Source: Hydractinia symbiolongicarpus
Taxonomy: Eukaryota > Cnidaria > Hydrozoa > Anthoathecata > Hydractiniidae
Assembly: GCF_029227915.1 (NCBI RefSeq)
Contig: NC_079885.1
Span: 24,491,001-24,555,000, forward strand
DNA: 64,000 bases
Direction: 5' to 3'
A model generated the notes under the pieces. That model saw only the letters and a list, made by a program, of their open reading frames with translations, made no database searches and was not told where the DNA came from. A program made the position numbers and the translations under genes. Shown here one piece after another: positions 13,145 to 23,887 of the stretch. Position 1 is the stretch's first letter, and the number at the start of each line of letters is the position of its first letter.

Positions 13145-16100
13145 TTACTTCTTGGTGAGTACGAGTGCGATGATCATGATGATCAAGACGACAGCTAACA
13201 CTAGTATACATAACATTTTTCGACTACTCTTCTGGTGCTTTTCACTCTAAACAAATTTCAACAGCATTTGAAATATGCTTTACAAGTACAACTCTGACTA
13301 GATAGCCAATTATTTTATTATTAGGTTGATCCTATAACAGGCATCAGAATCAAAAATTGTGTTTGGACTTATCTAAAACTAATCGCGAGGAGGAGTGGAG
13401 AAAAACAGTAAGGGTGTATTCACCACGTTAAACAGCTTTTAAAGGCGAAGCCCTTGTCAGGTACATGAAACAACAAAAACATTTGATGCAAAAATAAGCA
13501 TGGTTAAAGCAGTTTTTCCAAAGCTGTCGAAGTTTTCACATGCCCACCTACCATCTTGTTACTGATCGCACGGCTGATGAAAGAAACGTACCTTTTGCAA
13601 TTGTTGTAAACCTTTTTCAACCTGAACTGATGCTTGTTCGACGTTGTAATCTATCCTGTCTAATATTGTACCCTAAAAATATAAAGAATATTAAAAAATA
13701 AAAGAATATAAAAATATATTGAGAATATGAATGTGAAAAAGAAGCAGTTTTTATTCTATTATATTCTAATAACCTTCATACAAATTACAGCTGCAGTAGC
13801 ACTCAGGGAAGCAAAGTTAGGAGCAGTAACGCCATGAATCACATATTGTTAATCAAAGAAAACAAAAAAAAAACTGCAGCACACAAATTCATGGTTGAGA
13901 TTAAGCTAGGCAGGAGTACTTTAACCAAAAAAACAACAACAACGATTGTTTTTAATTCAAAAAGTCTTTTTTATACATAATATTTTACCTTACTTTGTGA
14001 ATTTGAGTAAAATTATCCCAGGAGGGGGAATAAATAGAGAAAAGGGATAGAAAAATATCGCCCTCATTAATAAACAACTACATTAAATCTCAATGGAAAG
14101 TTGAAATCTTCTTACTCCGGAAAATTTTTTCTCCCGTAAAATTTGTAAACACCAATTCGCGAAAATTTCTTGTAATAAAAAGAACAAAAAAAATTTGAAT
14201 TTATTCCCTTAACATATACAGTGGACTCTCTATAACACGAACCCCTATAACTCAAATCTCTCCTTAGCTCGAATGTTTTTTTTTTGCTCTCTTCATGTAT
14301 TTTCTCTCTATAACTCGAACCTCGCAACATGTATCTAGAACTTTAAATGACACAAGCAGTTTTTTGCATTGTTTTGGCTCTGTAAACGTAAATAGAGTCT
14401 AACTGATTCGAATGTTTCATATCAACATGTGTCTTTCATACAAGAAAGCAAACTCTAATTTTGTTTTCTTTTCTTCCCAAGAATAAATCGTTGAGATATT
14501 TTTTATTTTTTATTTTTTTAATCCGTTCTTAGCCTAGATTTCATATAAGGGAGAAAAATCACGCTTAATTGGCCATTTATACACAAATTATACAAAAACT
14601 TTTAACTCTTTATTACCCAAGCCTCTCTATAACTCGAACGGTTTCCGATTCCCCGTGGCTGTTCAAGTTATAGAGAGTCCACTGTATCACAAAACTCTGC
14701 ATACCTGGTCTACTATCAACATAGCCAAATCTTTAAATATTGTGTTTAAATCTCCAATAGATCGTACTATATGCGAAATCTCTTCTTCACGTTGTCTCAC
14801 GATTTGTTCGTTTTCTTCGACCATTTGTAACTGTGCTGTAGTAAAACCCTACAATCAAACACAACTGTTGGTATAAGGTGATGCTTACACTTCACACACT
14901 CTCGTAAATTCTTTAGGAAGGCGAATTTACTTTGTCGTTGTGCCGTAAATACAATATTACCAATTTGGTACTTCTCAAACAAACTAGATGCTACTAGCAA
15001 ACTAACAGACATATTCACCTACTTCAGTTTCGCGGGAATTACCAATGCATAGATACGATTGTATCAGATCAATTATTTTTATTTTAATTACATTTCCATA
15101 AATTACATTCTTCATGTAATTCATAAAAAAACTCGCTTATCCTGAATTCCACAATAAGACTGTGAAATAATAACATTATATGCAGACGTAGAAGAACTAA
15201 CCTTGTCATACAAGTCATCAAAATTTTCATCTTCTTCCTGCATAAAAGCATTGGTTGGTTGAAAATCGTTATTAAAGTATTTTTTTTCGCGTTCTTCCCT
15301 ATTTTTCATTTCTGTAATAAAAAATGTGTAAATAATCATGGAAAAATCACGCCTTATTTATCTATTTACAAATATTAAATTTTATTTCCTCCGATGCTTT
15401 ATCATTAATTACCGCAATGTTTTAAATAAACGCCCAGGGCGTTTGCTAATTTTTTGATAATGTGCTTATTTTGTTTATAGGGAGTGTTTTAAAGAGGGCG
15501 GAAATTAAATTTCATTTTATCTTTTGTCCTTGGCTAAAGAAATCATATTTCTTAACATCATATTGACATGATTATTAATATGGTCATCGAGTCAATTATA
15601 TTAGAATTTGTTCGAGCATATCTCCTTTTGCTATTTTAATGAAGATCTCATCCCCTGGGAGAAGACAATGAATAATTCAACATTTGCACTATGTTTCAAA
15701 CAAAAGTCCCTCTAAAAAGTGCTCCCGTTAGAAGCAACCTTTATCGAAAAAAGTCATTTAAAGGGGCGTTTATTGAGGGAGACTAAAAGAAGGGGGCGTT
15801 TACTTGACGGATTAGGTTATGCCAAACACGTAATTCACGCTCTCTGTTAAGGGAGCTATGTAAATATTCTGAAAATTGGAAATTACTACTTTAGATAAAC
15901 AAAGCTCTTTTTTAGTAGCAACTTTAACAGTAAAATACAGAATAAAAAATTGCGAAATGTCTGACGTGGTTTAAAAAAGAACATTTAAGTCAGAACTTAA
16001 GCAAAGATCACAATGAGTAATCAATTGAAATCGTCCAACTTACTTTTTAAATATATTGATTGTCCTTTTTTAAAGGAGATTGATAATTCTTGTAATTGTG

Positions 16101-18582
16101 ACGCTAAAGTTGATACAACATTACGAACTATAGTTTGCTCAGACTTGCTGGCTCCATGTGCTTTTGCTTGTATAGTTTGTATACACCGCTGACATTGATG
16201 AAATAACTAAAAAAATGGAAAAGAGATATTTTCTTAATAAAGCTATTATGTGTACATTTTTAGGTAAAGATTACAGTGAAGGAACTCAGCAAAACCCACT
16301 TGCACAAAATTCACTTCCACTCCTGCTTCAGCAAACAATAAATTAAAAAAAAAAACCACACTCAAATGCAATTCTTCAATATAAATGTGCGTTAAAAAAC
16401 CACCTCATCCTGGTATTGTTCAAGAAATACAATTATTTCCACAAGATTTCATTAAACTTTCACAAATACACTATATAAGAAATCTTCTTAATTCTGTTTT
16501 CTATTAAATGTTCATTGGTTTTTGTAAGAATTAACTTTTGTGAATAAACAGCCTATTTTAACATATTTTAAAGAAATAAACGTTGGTGATTAAGCCTTTT
16601 TTTAAATTTTCTCATGTCTATCTTTCGTTACTTGGGCAAAAATCGCAAATTCTTAAAAAATTCTTATTTTATTGTAATACTAAATTGAAACATTTGATTA
16701 TTTTATGCAAACAGATTTAACACAGATGATAAAAAGTTGTCTCGTGAGATATAACCTGTGTAATTTCTTGTGTAGTAACATCTATGGTATGTTCTTCATT
16801 TACATTATCATCTAATGAAGGTCTGTTTAAATGTTTATTATGAAGAGCATTTAAATCTTTCGCTGAAAAAACACAATGTTACACTGGTTACAATATCATG
16901 TCCAAATCAGAATGCAAAACTGGTTACTGAACAAATTGTTATGTCTTGAATAAAGGGAAAAAAATTTCCATAGAATTTCTGTTAAAGAAAAATTTGTAAA
17001 GTAAAAACAAAAACTATTAACCTACTTCTTTTCTTTATTTTTGAAATGTCATATTGTACCTATAAGAAATTACACTTTCATGAAAAATGTCATACGTACA
17101 AATACTTTGCAACCCACCCTGACTAAAGCAAAAAATAATCCTATTGAAATCACTAGAAATTACTCAGCAGAGAATAATTCAAGAAAGAGAAATTAAACAT
17201 GTTGTACAAAAGAAGTTGAAAGATTGTTGTTTTTGTGCAAGAAATGTTTTTGCATTGTGTTTATTATCACTTGCAAGGGTCAAATTTAAATCAATTTAAT
17301 TTTGTTATATTCAAGGTAAATGGAATAATTTTGTTTCATCATTTTTCATACATGGTGGATCCAAAATGGTTTTTGAATTAACTGATAGTTATTGGTAGTT
17401 CTTTGTTTGTGCTGAGTGGTACGTTGGTGCTGAGTGGTACGTTGGTGCTGAGTGGTACGTTAGTGCTGAGTGGTACGTTAGTGCTGAGTGGTACGTTGGT
17501 GCTGAGTGGTACGTTGGTGCTGAGTTGTACGTTAGTGCTGGGTGGTACGTTGGTTTAAGTAAATTTAAATGTTGCAGGTAGGTTTGTATGAGAAGAAAAA
17601 AAAAGAAAAAATATTTACCTCTTCCACGGCATCACTCCTAAAAATAAGATTGAGAATTTTAATTATATTTTTTGGTTCTACTGCATATACTAAATGATAT
17701 CAGTTTAAATAAACAAATTTTTTTTTTAATTTATTTTCCATAAAGTTTGTATTTATATTTAAAATTGCCAATTTCTTACGCATGTTAAATAATTTTGAGT
17801 AAAAAGGAATGTAATAATTGTTTGTTCTATCAAAATTCCATGTAGGCTTTTTAATAAAAACGAAAAGATGTATATACAGCGCTTAATATAACGGCCGGTC
17901 AACGGTCACTGACCGCTAAATTTTGTTAATTGACCGTCAGGATCGCGTTACGAGCGGTCAGACTGAAAAATTCAATTTGACCGGGCATTTTGGATCTCCG
18001 ACGGTCAGTATGACCGGCAGTGGTCAAATATTAATTTTAAGCACTGATATACATTTTGTTAGAAATTAAGGTTTTTAAATGAGGAATTTAACAGATGTAT
18101 AAATATAGCTTAAAATACAAACAAAAATTATTTCCGTTATAAAGGGAAATATTCTAATGTCAAAGTCAGCTATCTCTACTATTTGCCGTGACTATTTTGC
18201 TATTAATGGCACCCTTGTTTTATATAGCAAAATTGTTAGCAAAATAAAAACACCCACCATTCTGGGGGAAGTGATGCCACACCTGGGTGTTGCATGCTTT
18301 TTCCCAATTCCAAGTCCTCATCTGAGACAAGTGCTACAGTATCATCCTGTATATAAAATACATAAAACTACCTTTTAATTTCCATTTATTTGTTATCAAA
18401 ATTGTTATATCATTTAATATCATTTCAGGAATATTAGTTGCATATATATATACAGAAAAAAACATACTGACCGCTTGACGTTTTTTTGTGCCTTTAATTT
18501 TATATTCTGGTTCTCTTGTAGCATTATTTACTGATGTATTACGGAAACTGATAAAAAGTCTAGTGAGACTGCGAGTAGCCAT
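13145..18582 (-). CDS. STX16: Syntaxin-16, complete ten-exon gene
   Basis: Exons on the minus strand: 18582-18472, 18346-18258, 17637-17619, 17059-17026, 16862-16756, 16206-16044, 15311-15202, 14848-14705, 13672-13592 and 13246-13145. All have GT-AG borders, all phases close, and the total is 960 bp, giving 319 aa (human about 325). The start [15 protein letters not shown] matches animal syntaxin-16, as do [33 protein letters not shown] and [13 protein letters not shown]. The Habc-like helices lie in the first half. The Qa-SNARE motif spans exons 8-9, with the zero-layer glutamine in that region. Exon 10 encodes a basic linker (SSRKM) and a C-terminal membrane anchor ending TKK. Syntaxin-16 is the trans-Golgi t-SNARE for endosome-to-TGN retrograde transport. 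Two exons are very small (19 and 34 bp). No defects were seen. Confidence 0.97.
14219..14684. mobile_element. pogo-like MITE with TA target duplication, in STX16 intron 8
   Basis: Perfect terminal inverted repeats: CAGTGGACTCTCTATAA at the left and its complement at the right, flanked by TA (14217-14218 and 14685-14686). The 466-bp interior has no transposase but has further internal copies of the CTATAACTCGAAC motif close to each end. TIRs starting CAG with a TA duplication are typical of Tc1/mariner-pogo. The right end is 20 bp from the donor of exon 8. Confidence 0.88.
17409..17553. repeat. 18-bp minisatellite in STX16 intron 3
   Basis: About eight tandem copies of GTGCTGAGTGGTACGTTG. The last base or two varies (TTGGT or TTAGT), and one or two units carry a substitution. 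It ends about 65 bp from the 19-bp exon (17619-17637). Confidence 0.9.
17877..18046. mobile_element. hAT-like MITE rich in CGGTCA/TGACCG
   Basis: The ends are CAGCGCTTAA and TTAAGCACTG, inverted with one mismatch, as in hAT-type elements. Next to each end lie inverted clusters of CGGTCA/TGACCG (roughly nine in 170 bp). Flanks share ATATAC but no clean 8-bp duplication, so the superfamily is tentative. It lies within STX16 intron 2. Confidence 0.55.
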
Positions 18583-18865
18583 TATATATAGTATATTTTA
18601 AACTAAATAAAATAAAAAGAGTTAAAACAAAAATGCATAATGTAAACCATTGTCAGTGACTGAGTTCAATCCACACAATTAGTTGTCTAATGCTGTTATT
18701 AAAATTAGTAAAGATAGCCACATAAGATAGTAATCGCACTAGCTATTATATCATATTAGTTATAACAGTATAAAGGCACTGGTATAGATTGGTACATCAA
18801 GACGATGGGCATACTTTGGCTAGCCTCACAAATATTGAAGGATATACTCAGTTACACAGTCAGGG
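18583..18865. promoter_or_regulatory. Region upstream of STX16 start
   Basis: AT-rich 5' flank, expected to hold the 5'UTR and core promoter of the minus-strand STX16 gene. No TATA box or initiator can be assigned from sequence alone. A SINE-tail fragment (GGCTAGCCTCACAAATATTG) is present near 18819-18838. Confidence 0.3.
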
Positions 18866-18869
18866 AAAA

Positions 18870-19440
18870 CGGCAAATTAGGTTATGTAACCTAATTAGGC
18901 TATCATCTCCTAATTATGGCATGCTGATAGCCTAATTAGGATTTGAAATCATATTTTTAACCTTCGCAAAAAACTATTACTTGTTTTTTACCAATATTGC
19001 GCCTAACTAATCAAAATTTCAACTAAAACTTACGACGGGTTGGCGAAATATTTACATTTATTTAATTTCCTGCAAAAATGACCTAATTAGGATATCAAAT
19101 AGCCTAATGAGGATGTCGAACTAAATGTGGTTTTCAAAACAGCGGTTGCGAAAAGACGATGTTTGGTTGGAAAGAATCTCCTAGTTAGGCCATCATAAGC
19201 TAATTAGACTATGCTCAAAATATTTTGCTGATTTCGGTCAATATCTTTTAGTTCTGTCGTACAAATGCAATGATCTTTCAAATATCAAAGTTTTGAAATT
19301 TGACTGCACAAAGAGAGTGAAATAGCGCGTTAACTGTGATTTTTTTGGTTTTAAAAACTTTTTATAGCCTAATTAGGATAGCATAGCCAAGTTAGGTTAG
19401 GAATGCCTCTCCTAATAAACATTTGGGATAAATTAGGCAA
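18870..19440. repeat. Cluster of CCTAATTAGG palindromes upstream of STX16
   Basis: Perfect CCTAATTAGG occurs at about 18890, 18931, 19082 and 19369. One- or two-base variants (CCTAATTATG, CCTAATGAGG, CCTAGTTAGG, AAATTAGG) lie between and at both edges. The core TAATTA is the consensus of many homeodomains, but the spread and edges could equally mark a decayed foldback transposon. No coding capacity. Confidence 0.6.
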
Positions 19441-20024
19441 TGTAATTACTTAGAAAGATGCTATTTTACAATTTAGTTAGATTAGATTTTGATAGAATAG
19501 CAAGATCTAGTTCAGGACACAGAGACTGCAGACTGAATATTAGAGTAGTATCTGAGATCAAAGGTATTACTTAGAGAAGAATTTTGCCTGTCTAAAATTT
19601 GATAAATCGTTAAAACATTTAAGGACTTATTACACCTTTACGATAATTTAATTGTACACACGTTCCTACGGCTCTCCCTTGTTTTACAATATCGGAAAAA
19701 AGGAGGCAAAAATCGTGTTTTTATGAGTTTTTTATAGACGAAAGCGTGTTTTCTCCAGTTTTTTAACTTACGTTGTATCAATTTCTTTCAAATTTTCAGG
19801 AAACGTTAATAATAATAATAATAATAAGATACAACTGATGTGTACTTTTCATTAAAAACAAAATGCAGCAAGAAAAGTTATCACGAAAAAACGTGTTTTC
19901 TCATTAATAAACTCTTATAAAAGTGTGATGTTTACCTCCTCCGATCGCAAAATAAGCTGCGATGGAGTGTTAGTTTTCCCGAATTATCTTAAAGGTGTAT
20001 TGTAATAAGGTCAGTAAGCTTTAG
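19441..20024. other. Non-coding stretch with small AAT microsatellite
   Basis: No gene seen. An (AAT)n tract lies at about 19808-19827. The last six bases (20019-20024, CTTTAG) are the left target duplication of the adjoining transposon. Confidence 0.6.
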
Positions 20025-20289
20025 TACGATGGCCCCTATGGCTCACTTCTCTTCCAAATCAAAATCACTTCTCTTCTATAAAACGAAACACTTCTCTTCT
20101 GTATTTTGACACTTCTCTTCAGTATTTTGACACTTCTCTTCTGCACTTAACACTTCTCTGCATGTGGCTCTTTACAACTTGAATTCTAAAATCTGGTCCG
20201 CAATTTTACATCATTGGTCCATGGTTTTAACCTTTTGTGAGGTTTATTACACGGGACCAGTCCCCTCGCCATGTGACATATTTTTTCAA

Positions 20290-20897
20290 CAAGAATAAGG
20301 TCTGATGATGGTACTGAAAACTGTATTTTGGAAGCTGTTGAGATTGCATTAAGATCTCAGCATAATAACGAATATGCTGGCACTGGCAGCTTTATTGTTG
20401 GTACATCAACAGCTAATCAAAGAATCGAATCTTTTTGGTCACAACTTTCAAAAGACAGACCAAGTTGGTGGAGGTTATTTTTTAGAGAACTTGCAGACTT
20501 AGGATTTTTAGATGCTGGTGATGCACTCATTGCTGAATGTGTACGCTGCTGCTTTATGGATTTGATCAGAAAGAACCTTAATGAATTTGCGATTCATTGG
20601 AATCAACATCTGTTAGCACCAAGCAAAGGTGCTACTGCTCCCCGTGGAAGGCCTGATACATTGTACTTTGTTCCAGAATTATATGGTTGCGAGTCTTTTA
20701 AAAAAACTTTAGATCTTAATGACATAGAAGAGTTTAGCGAACTATCTGTACCAGATCACGATAATGAGCCTGAATTTATTGAATTTGCGGAAACAGTTCT
20801 TCCAATGGAGGGTTTCTCCAAACTTAAGCCAGATACAGCTCATGAAGCTATTGATTACTATATCGCCTTGATTTGTGCAGTCAAAAGATATATGTAA
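20290..20897 (+). pseudogene. Integrase-core transposase, C-terminal part only
   Basis: The frame opens at about 20290 and runs to a stop at 20895-20897. It shows RSDDGTEN (second catalytic aspartate region) and NQRIESFW (catalytic glutamate). A conserved block follows with CCFMDLI, HWNQHLL and GRPDTLYFVPELYG. This pattern is a widespread animal integrase-core family found in aquatic genomes and linked to transposons. The N-terminal DNA-binding part and first catalytic aspartate are absent, because the left inverted repeat begins just upstream. This copy therefore cannot encode a complete transposase. The remaining 200 codons have no stops, so loss of the N-terminus may be recent or the fragment may be retained. 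Confidence 0.75.
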
Positions 20898-20942
20898 TAC
20901 AACACCTGTAACAATGTAAAATGCTTGGATTTTAGAAATATA

Positions 20943-21072
20943 TATCTTGTTTTTTGAAAACCACGAGTACTTTTCCCAACAAACATCACAATGTTTATTG
21001 CTGCAAAAAAATATCTTGGTTTTTGTAAACCACAAGTTCTGTTCCCAACAGACATCACAATCAATGTTTATT
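20943..21072. repeat. Two-copy tandem repeat inside the transposon
   Basis: Two units of about 70 bp share ATCTTG, AAACCAC and TTCCCAACARACATCACAAT. They lie just after the transposase stop codon. Confidence 0.7.
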
Positions 21073-21465
21073 CCCGGATAAAGTAGGGTCAATTGTAAGC
21101 CGCAAAACGTTCTAGTTTCCCCGAATCGCAATTATAAAAGTTCAAAGTTAGTGGAAACTAGATAAAAAAGCAATCTCGTATTACGCTTCTGGGACCGTAT
21201 GAGAATATAGCTTGAAATTTCGCAAAGTTTTTCCCGCGAAAAATCTAATTTTGTAGAAACGTTAATATGCCCCCGTAAGAATTTATGCAAACTTTACTGG
21301 ATACAAAATTTCCTATGCGCAGAGCCCGGGGTGTGCCATTTATTCATAAACAAGATCTGGATAGTTTCATATATTAAGGACCAGATTCAGTCTGGGAAAT
21401 TTTCGAGCTTATGGAAGAGAAGTGTTTCGCACTTGAAGAGAAGTCTTTCGAACGGAAGAGAACTT

Positions 21466-23711
21466 TTTGTATTTCTAAAACTGGTGTCATGGATTTAGGC
21501 ATCAGTGATCACAATTTAGTTTATGTGATCAGAAAATTCAAAAGTCCAAAATTTGAACCTAAAACATGCAAGGTTCGTAGCTACAAGAACTTCAGTGAAG
21601 AGGCTTTTCTGAAGGACCTCAGGAATTTAGACTGGTCATATTTTAATAATTATAATGACCTTGATGAAGCATGTGAGAAACTGAATAAAAATGTTAAAAC
21701 AGTGGCTGACAAACATGCCCCTTTCAAAACACATAGATTTTCTGGCCGTGTTGAGGCATGGGTCACTGATGAATTAATAATAGCCATCAAAGAAAGAAAC
21801 TTCTTGAAACGGAAAGCATCAAAAACAAAATCCATCATAGACTGGGAAGCTTTCAAACAAAAAAGGAACCAGGTAATAGGTCTCAAAAATCGACTTAAAA
21901 ACGAGTACTATAATGACGTTTTGCAGGACTTTCAAAAACGGCCAAAACAACTTTGGAAAACCCTAAAAAAACTGGTTCCTGATAAGTCAGGCAACACTAC
22001 CTCGATAAAACGAGTAGTCCAAAACGATGGTACAGAAACTTCTCACCCAAAAGAAATTTCCAACACATTCAATTCATTTTTTGTCAGTGTTGGTGCCAAA
22101 CTAGCCTCTAAATTTTCTTCTGACACTACTAATGTTAATCCACCTGTTAGCGGACACGATTTTCGGTGGGCTCGTATTGAGACCAAAAGTGTCAAAAAAA
22201 TAATTATATAGTTCACTAAAACTTAATAAAGCTACAGGCTTGGACCAAATTGGTTCACGACTGCTAAAAGCAGGTTCGTCAGTTTTAAGTATTTATTTAT
22301 CAAGTTTTTTCAACAAATCTTTATTTACTGGTTATGTACCTAAATGTTGGAAGACTAAAAGGGTCTCGCCTATTTTTAAAAGTGGCAATAAAACAGATCC
22401 TACTAATTATCGGCCTATCTCCATTTTGCCAATTCCTATGAAAATTTTTGAAAAGTTAGTGCATGAGCAAATGTCTCATTTTATTTCTGAGCACAACTTC
22501 CTGAATGACAGACAGTCCTGGTTTCGAAAACTCTTTTCCACAGAAACTGCAGTAGTCGATGTCTCTGATTTTATTCTTACTGAGCTCGACCAACATAACT
22601 TTGTTTGTGCTGTGCTCATTGACCTTGAAAAAGCTTTTGACACTGTTGATCATAAAATTTTGTTAAAAAAACTATGGTGTTTTGGCATCAGAGATGCTGC
22701 CTTTGACTGGTTTGAGTCCTACTTAACGGGCCGAATGCAGCTGACTCTTGTAAACGACACAGGATCAGATCTGCTTCATGAAGACGCTTTTGGGGTGCCG
22801 CAGGGATCTGTGTTGGGGCCCCTGCTCTTTCTTTTGTATATTGATGACTTAAAATCTGTCATCAATTCAAACTACCACCATCTATATGCAGATGATACAA
22901 TAATTATTTCGTCTCGTAAAAACTTGGATACCCTTGTCTCCCAGGTCGAGTTAGAACTTTCGCAAGTCGACCTCTGGCTGAATAATAACAAAATGACTAT
23001 TAATACGGACAAAACTGAAACAATCTTTTTCGGCAACCACAGCCAGTTAAAAAAAGTTGAGAACAAAACTATCAACTATATGGGTATTCCTTTGAAGAGG
23101 AGCGAAAAAGTTAAATATCTTGGGGTAACATTTGATCAAAAAATGCAATGGGAAAAGCACATTAATGACATAAATAGAAAAATACTAATTAAATATTCTA
23201 AAATTAGAACCATTGCATACTGTTTAACACCTCACACAAAAAACCTTTTAATTAATGCACTTGTCATGCCATATTTCAACTACTGCTCCTCAGCATGGGC
23301 TTGTGCCACCCAAGGTAGATTGGGAAAACTAGAAAAACGATTAAAATGTGTCCGTACCTTTCTTGGGAAAGAGAGGGAATATTCAATGAATAATTTACTC
23401 ATCAAAAACGATGCCATATTAGTTTTCAAAGCCATGAATCACATTGCTCCTGATTACATGTGCTTTCGTTTAAGACTTCCATCTCTAATGTATTTGGCAA
23501 ATTCTAATGGAGATCACTTTTTAACTTTTTAATTTTTGTTTTTCATTCTTTTTCTTTTCAATTTTCACAGATTATAAATGTTACTATGTTTGATTGAGCT
23601 GAGGCAGTCTAAGGTTTATCATTTTTTGTTTCTTTTTTGTTCTAGTGGCCCCCAGTGGAAACAATCCACTAACTATAGGTTTTTGTGATTTTCTGGGCTA
23701 GCCACTTTAAA

Positions 23712-23807
<96 letters not shown>
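21466..23807 (+). mobile_element. 5'-truncated LINE retrotransposon with (ATT)n tail
   Basis: The element begins within the endonuclease domain (its SDH motif is near 21505), runs through reverse transcriptase and ends in an (ATT)n tract at 23714-23807. Severe 5' truncation with a simple-repeat 3' tail is the hallmark of target-primed LINE insertion. It sits inside the right inverted repeat of the IS3EU-like element, so it inserted later. A shorter relative lies at 50294-50538. Confidence 0.88.
21484..23532 (+). pseudogene. LINE ORF2: endonuclease C-terminus and reverse transcriptase
   Basis: The first frame (to 22211) carries the endonuclease motif ISDHNLVY and a Lys-rich linker. The second (22240-23532) is a nearly full reverse transcriptase. 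It has PTNYRPISILP, LIDLEKAFDTVDH (first catalytic Asp), GVPQGSVLGPLLFLLYIDDL, HLYADDT (catalytic Asp pair), KTETIFFG and KYLGVTFDQKMQWEKHI, with a thumb-like tail. The motif set is that of CR1/Jockey-group elements. One frameshift in an A-rich run near 22200 separates the frames; reading resumes as KLNKATGLDQIGS. The endonuclease N-terminus is lost, so the copy is dead for retrotransposition, but it has few lesions and is fairly young. Confidence 0.88.
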
Positions 23808-23887
23808 GAAGAGAAGCGTTTTGACTAAGAAGAAAAGTGCTTTTATACAGAAGAGAAGTTAGCTATAGAGGGGCCATCGTACTTTAG

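Larger units (their letters stand above)
20025..23881. mobile_element. IS3EU-like DNA transposon, split by a LINE
   Basis: Inverted termini TACGATGGCCCCT (left) and AGGGGCCATCGTA (right) are flanked by an exact 6-bp duplication, CTTTAG, at 20019-20024 and 23882-23887. The arms extend inwards for about 180 bp and carry repeated ACTTCTCTTC decamers, around six per arm, before a shared TCTGGTCC. Inside is the C-terminal part of an integrase-like transposase. The right arm is interrupted: its inner part is at about 21365-21465 and its outer part at 23808-23881, with a LINE between. The 6-bp duplication and TAC terminus fit what I recall of the IS3EU superfamily; that name is inference. Confidence 0.82.

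Noticed and set aside
15421-15830. AAACGCCC...GGGCGTTT-type motifs in STX16 intron 6
   Set aside because: Looks like a decayed repeat, but the two ends do not form a convincing inverted pair or target duplication.
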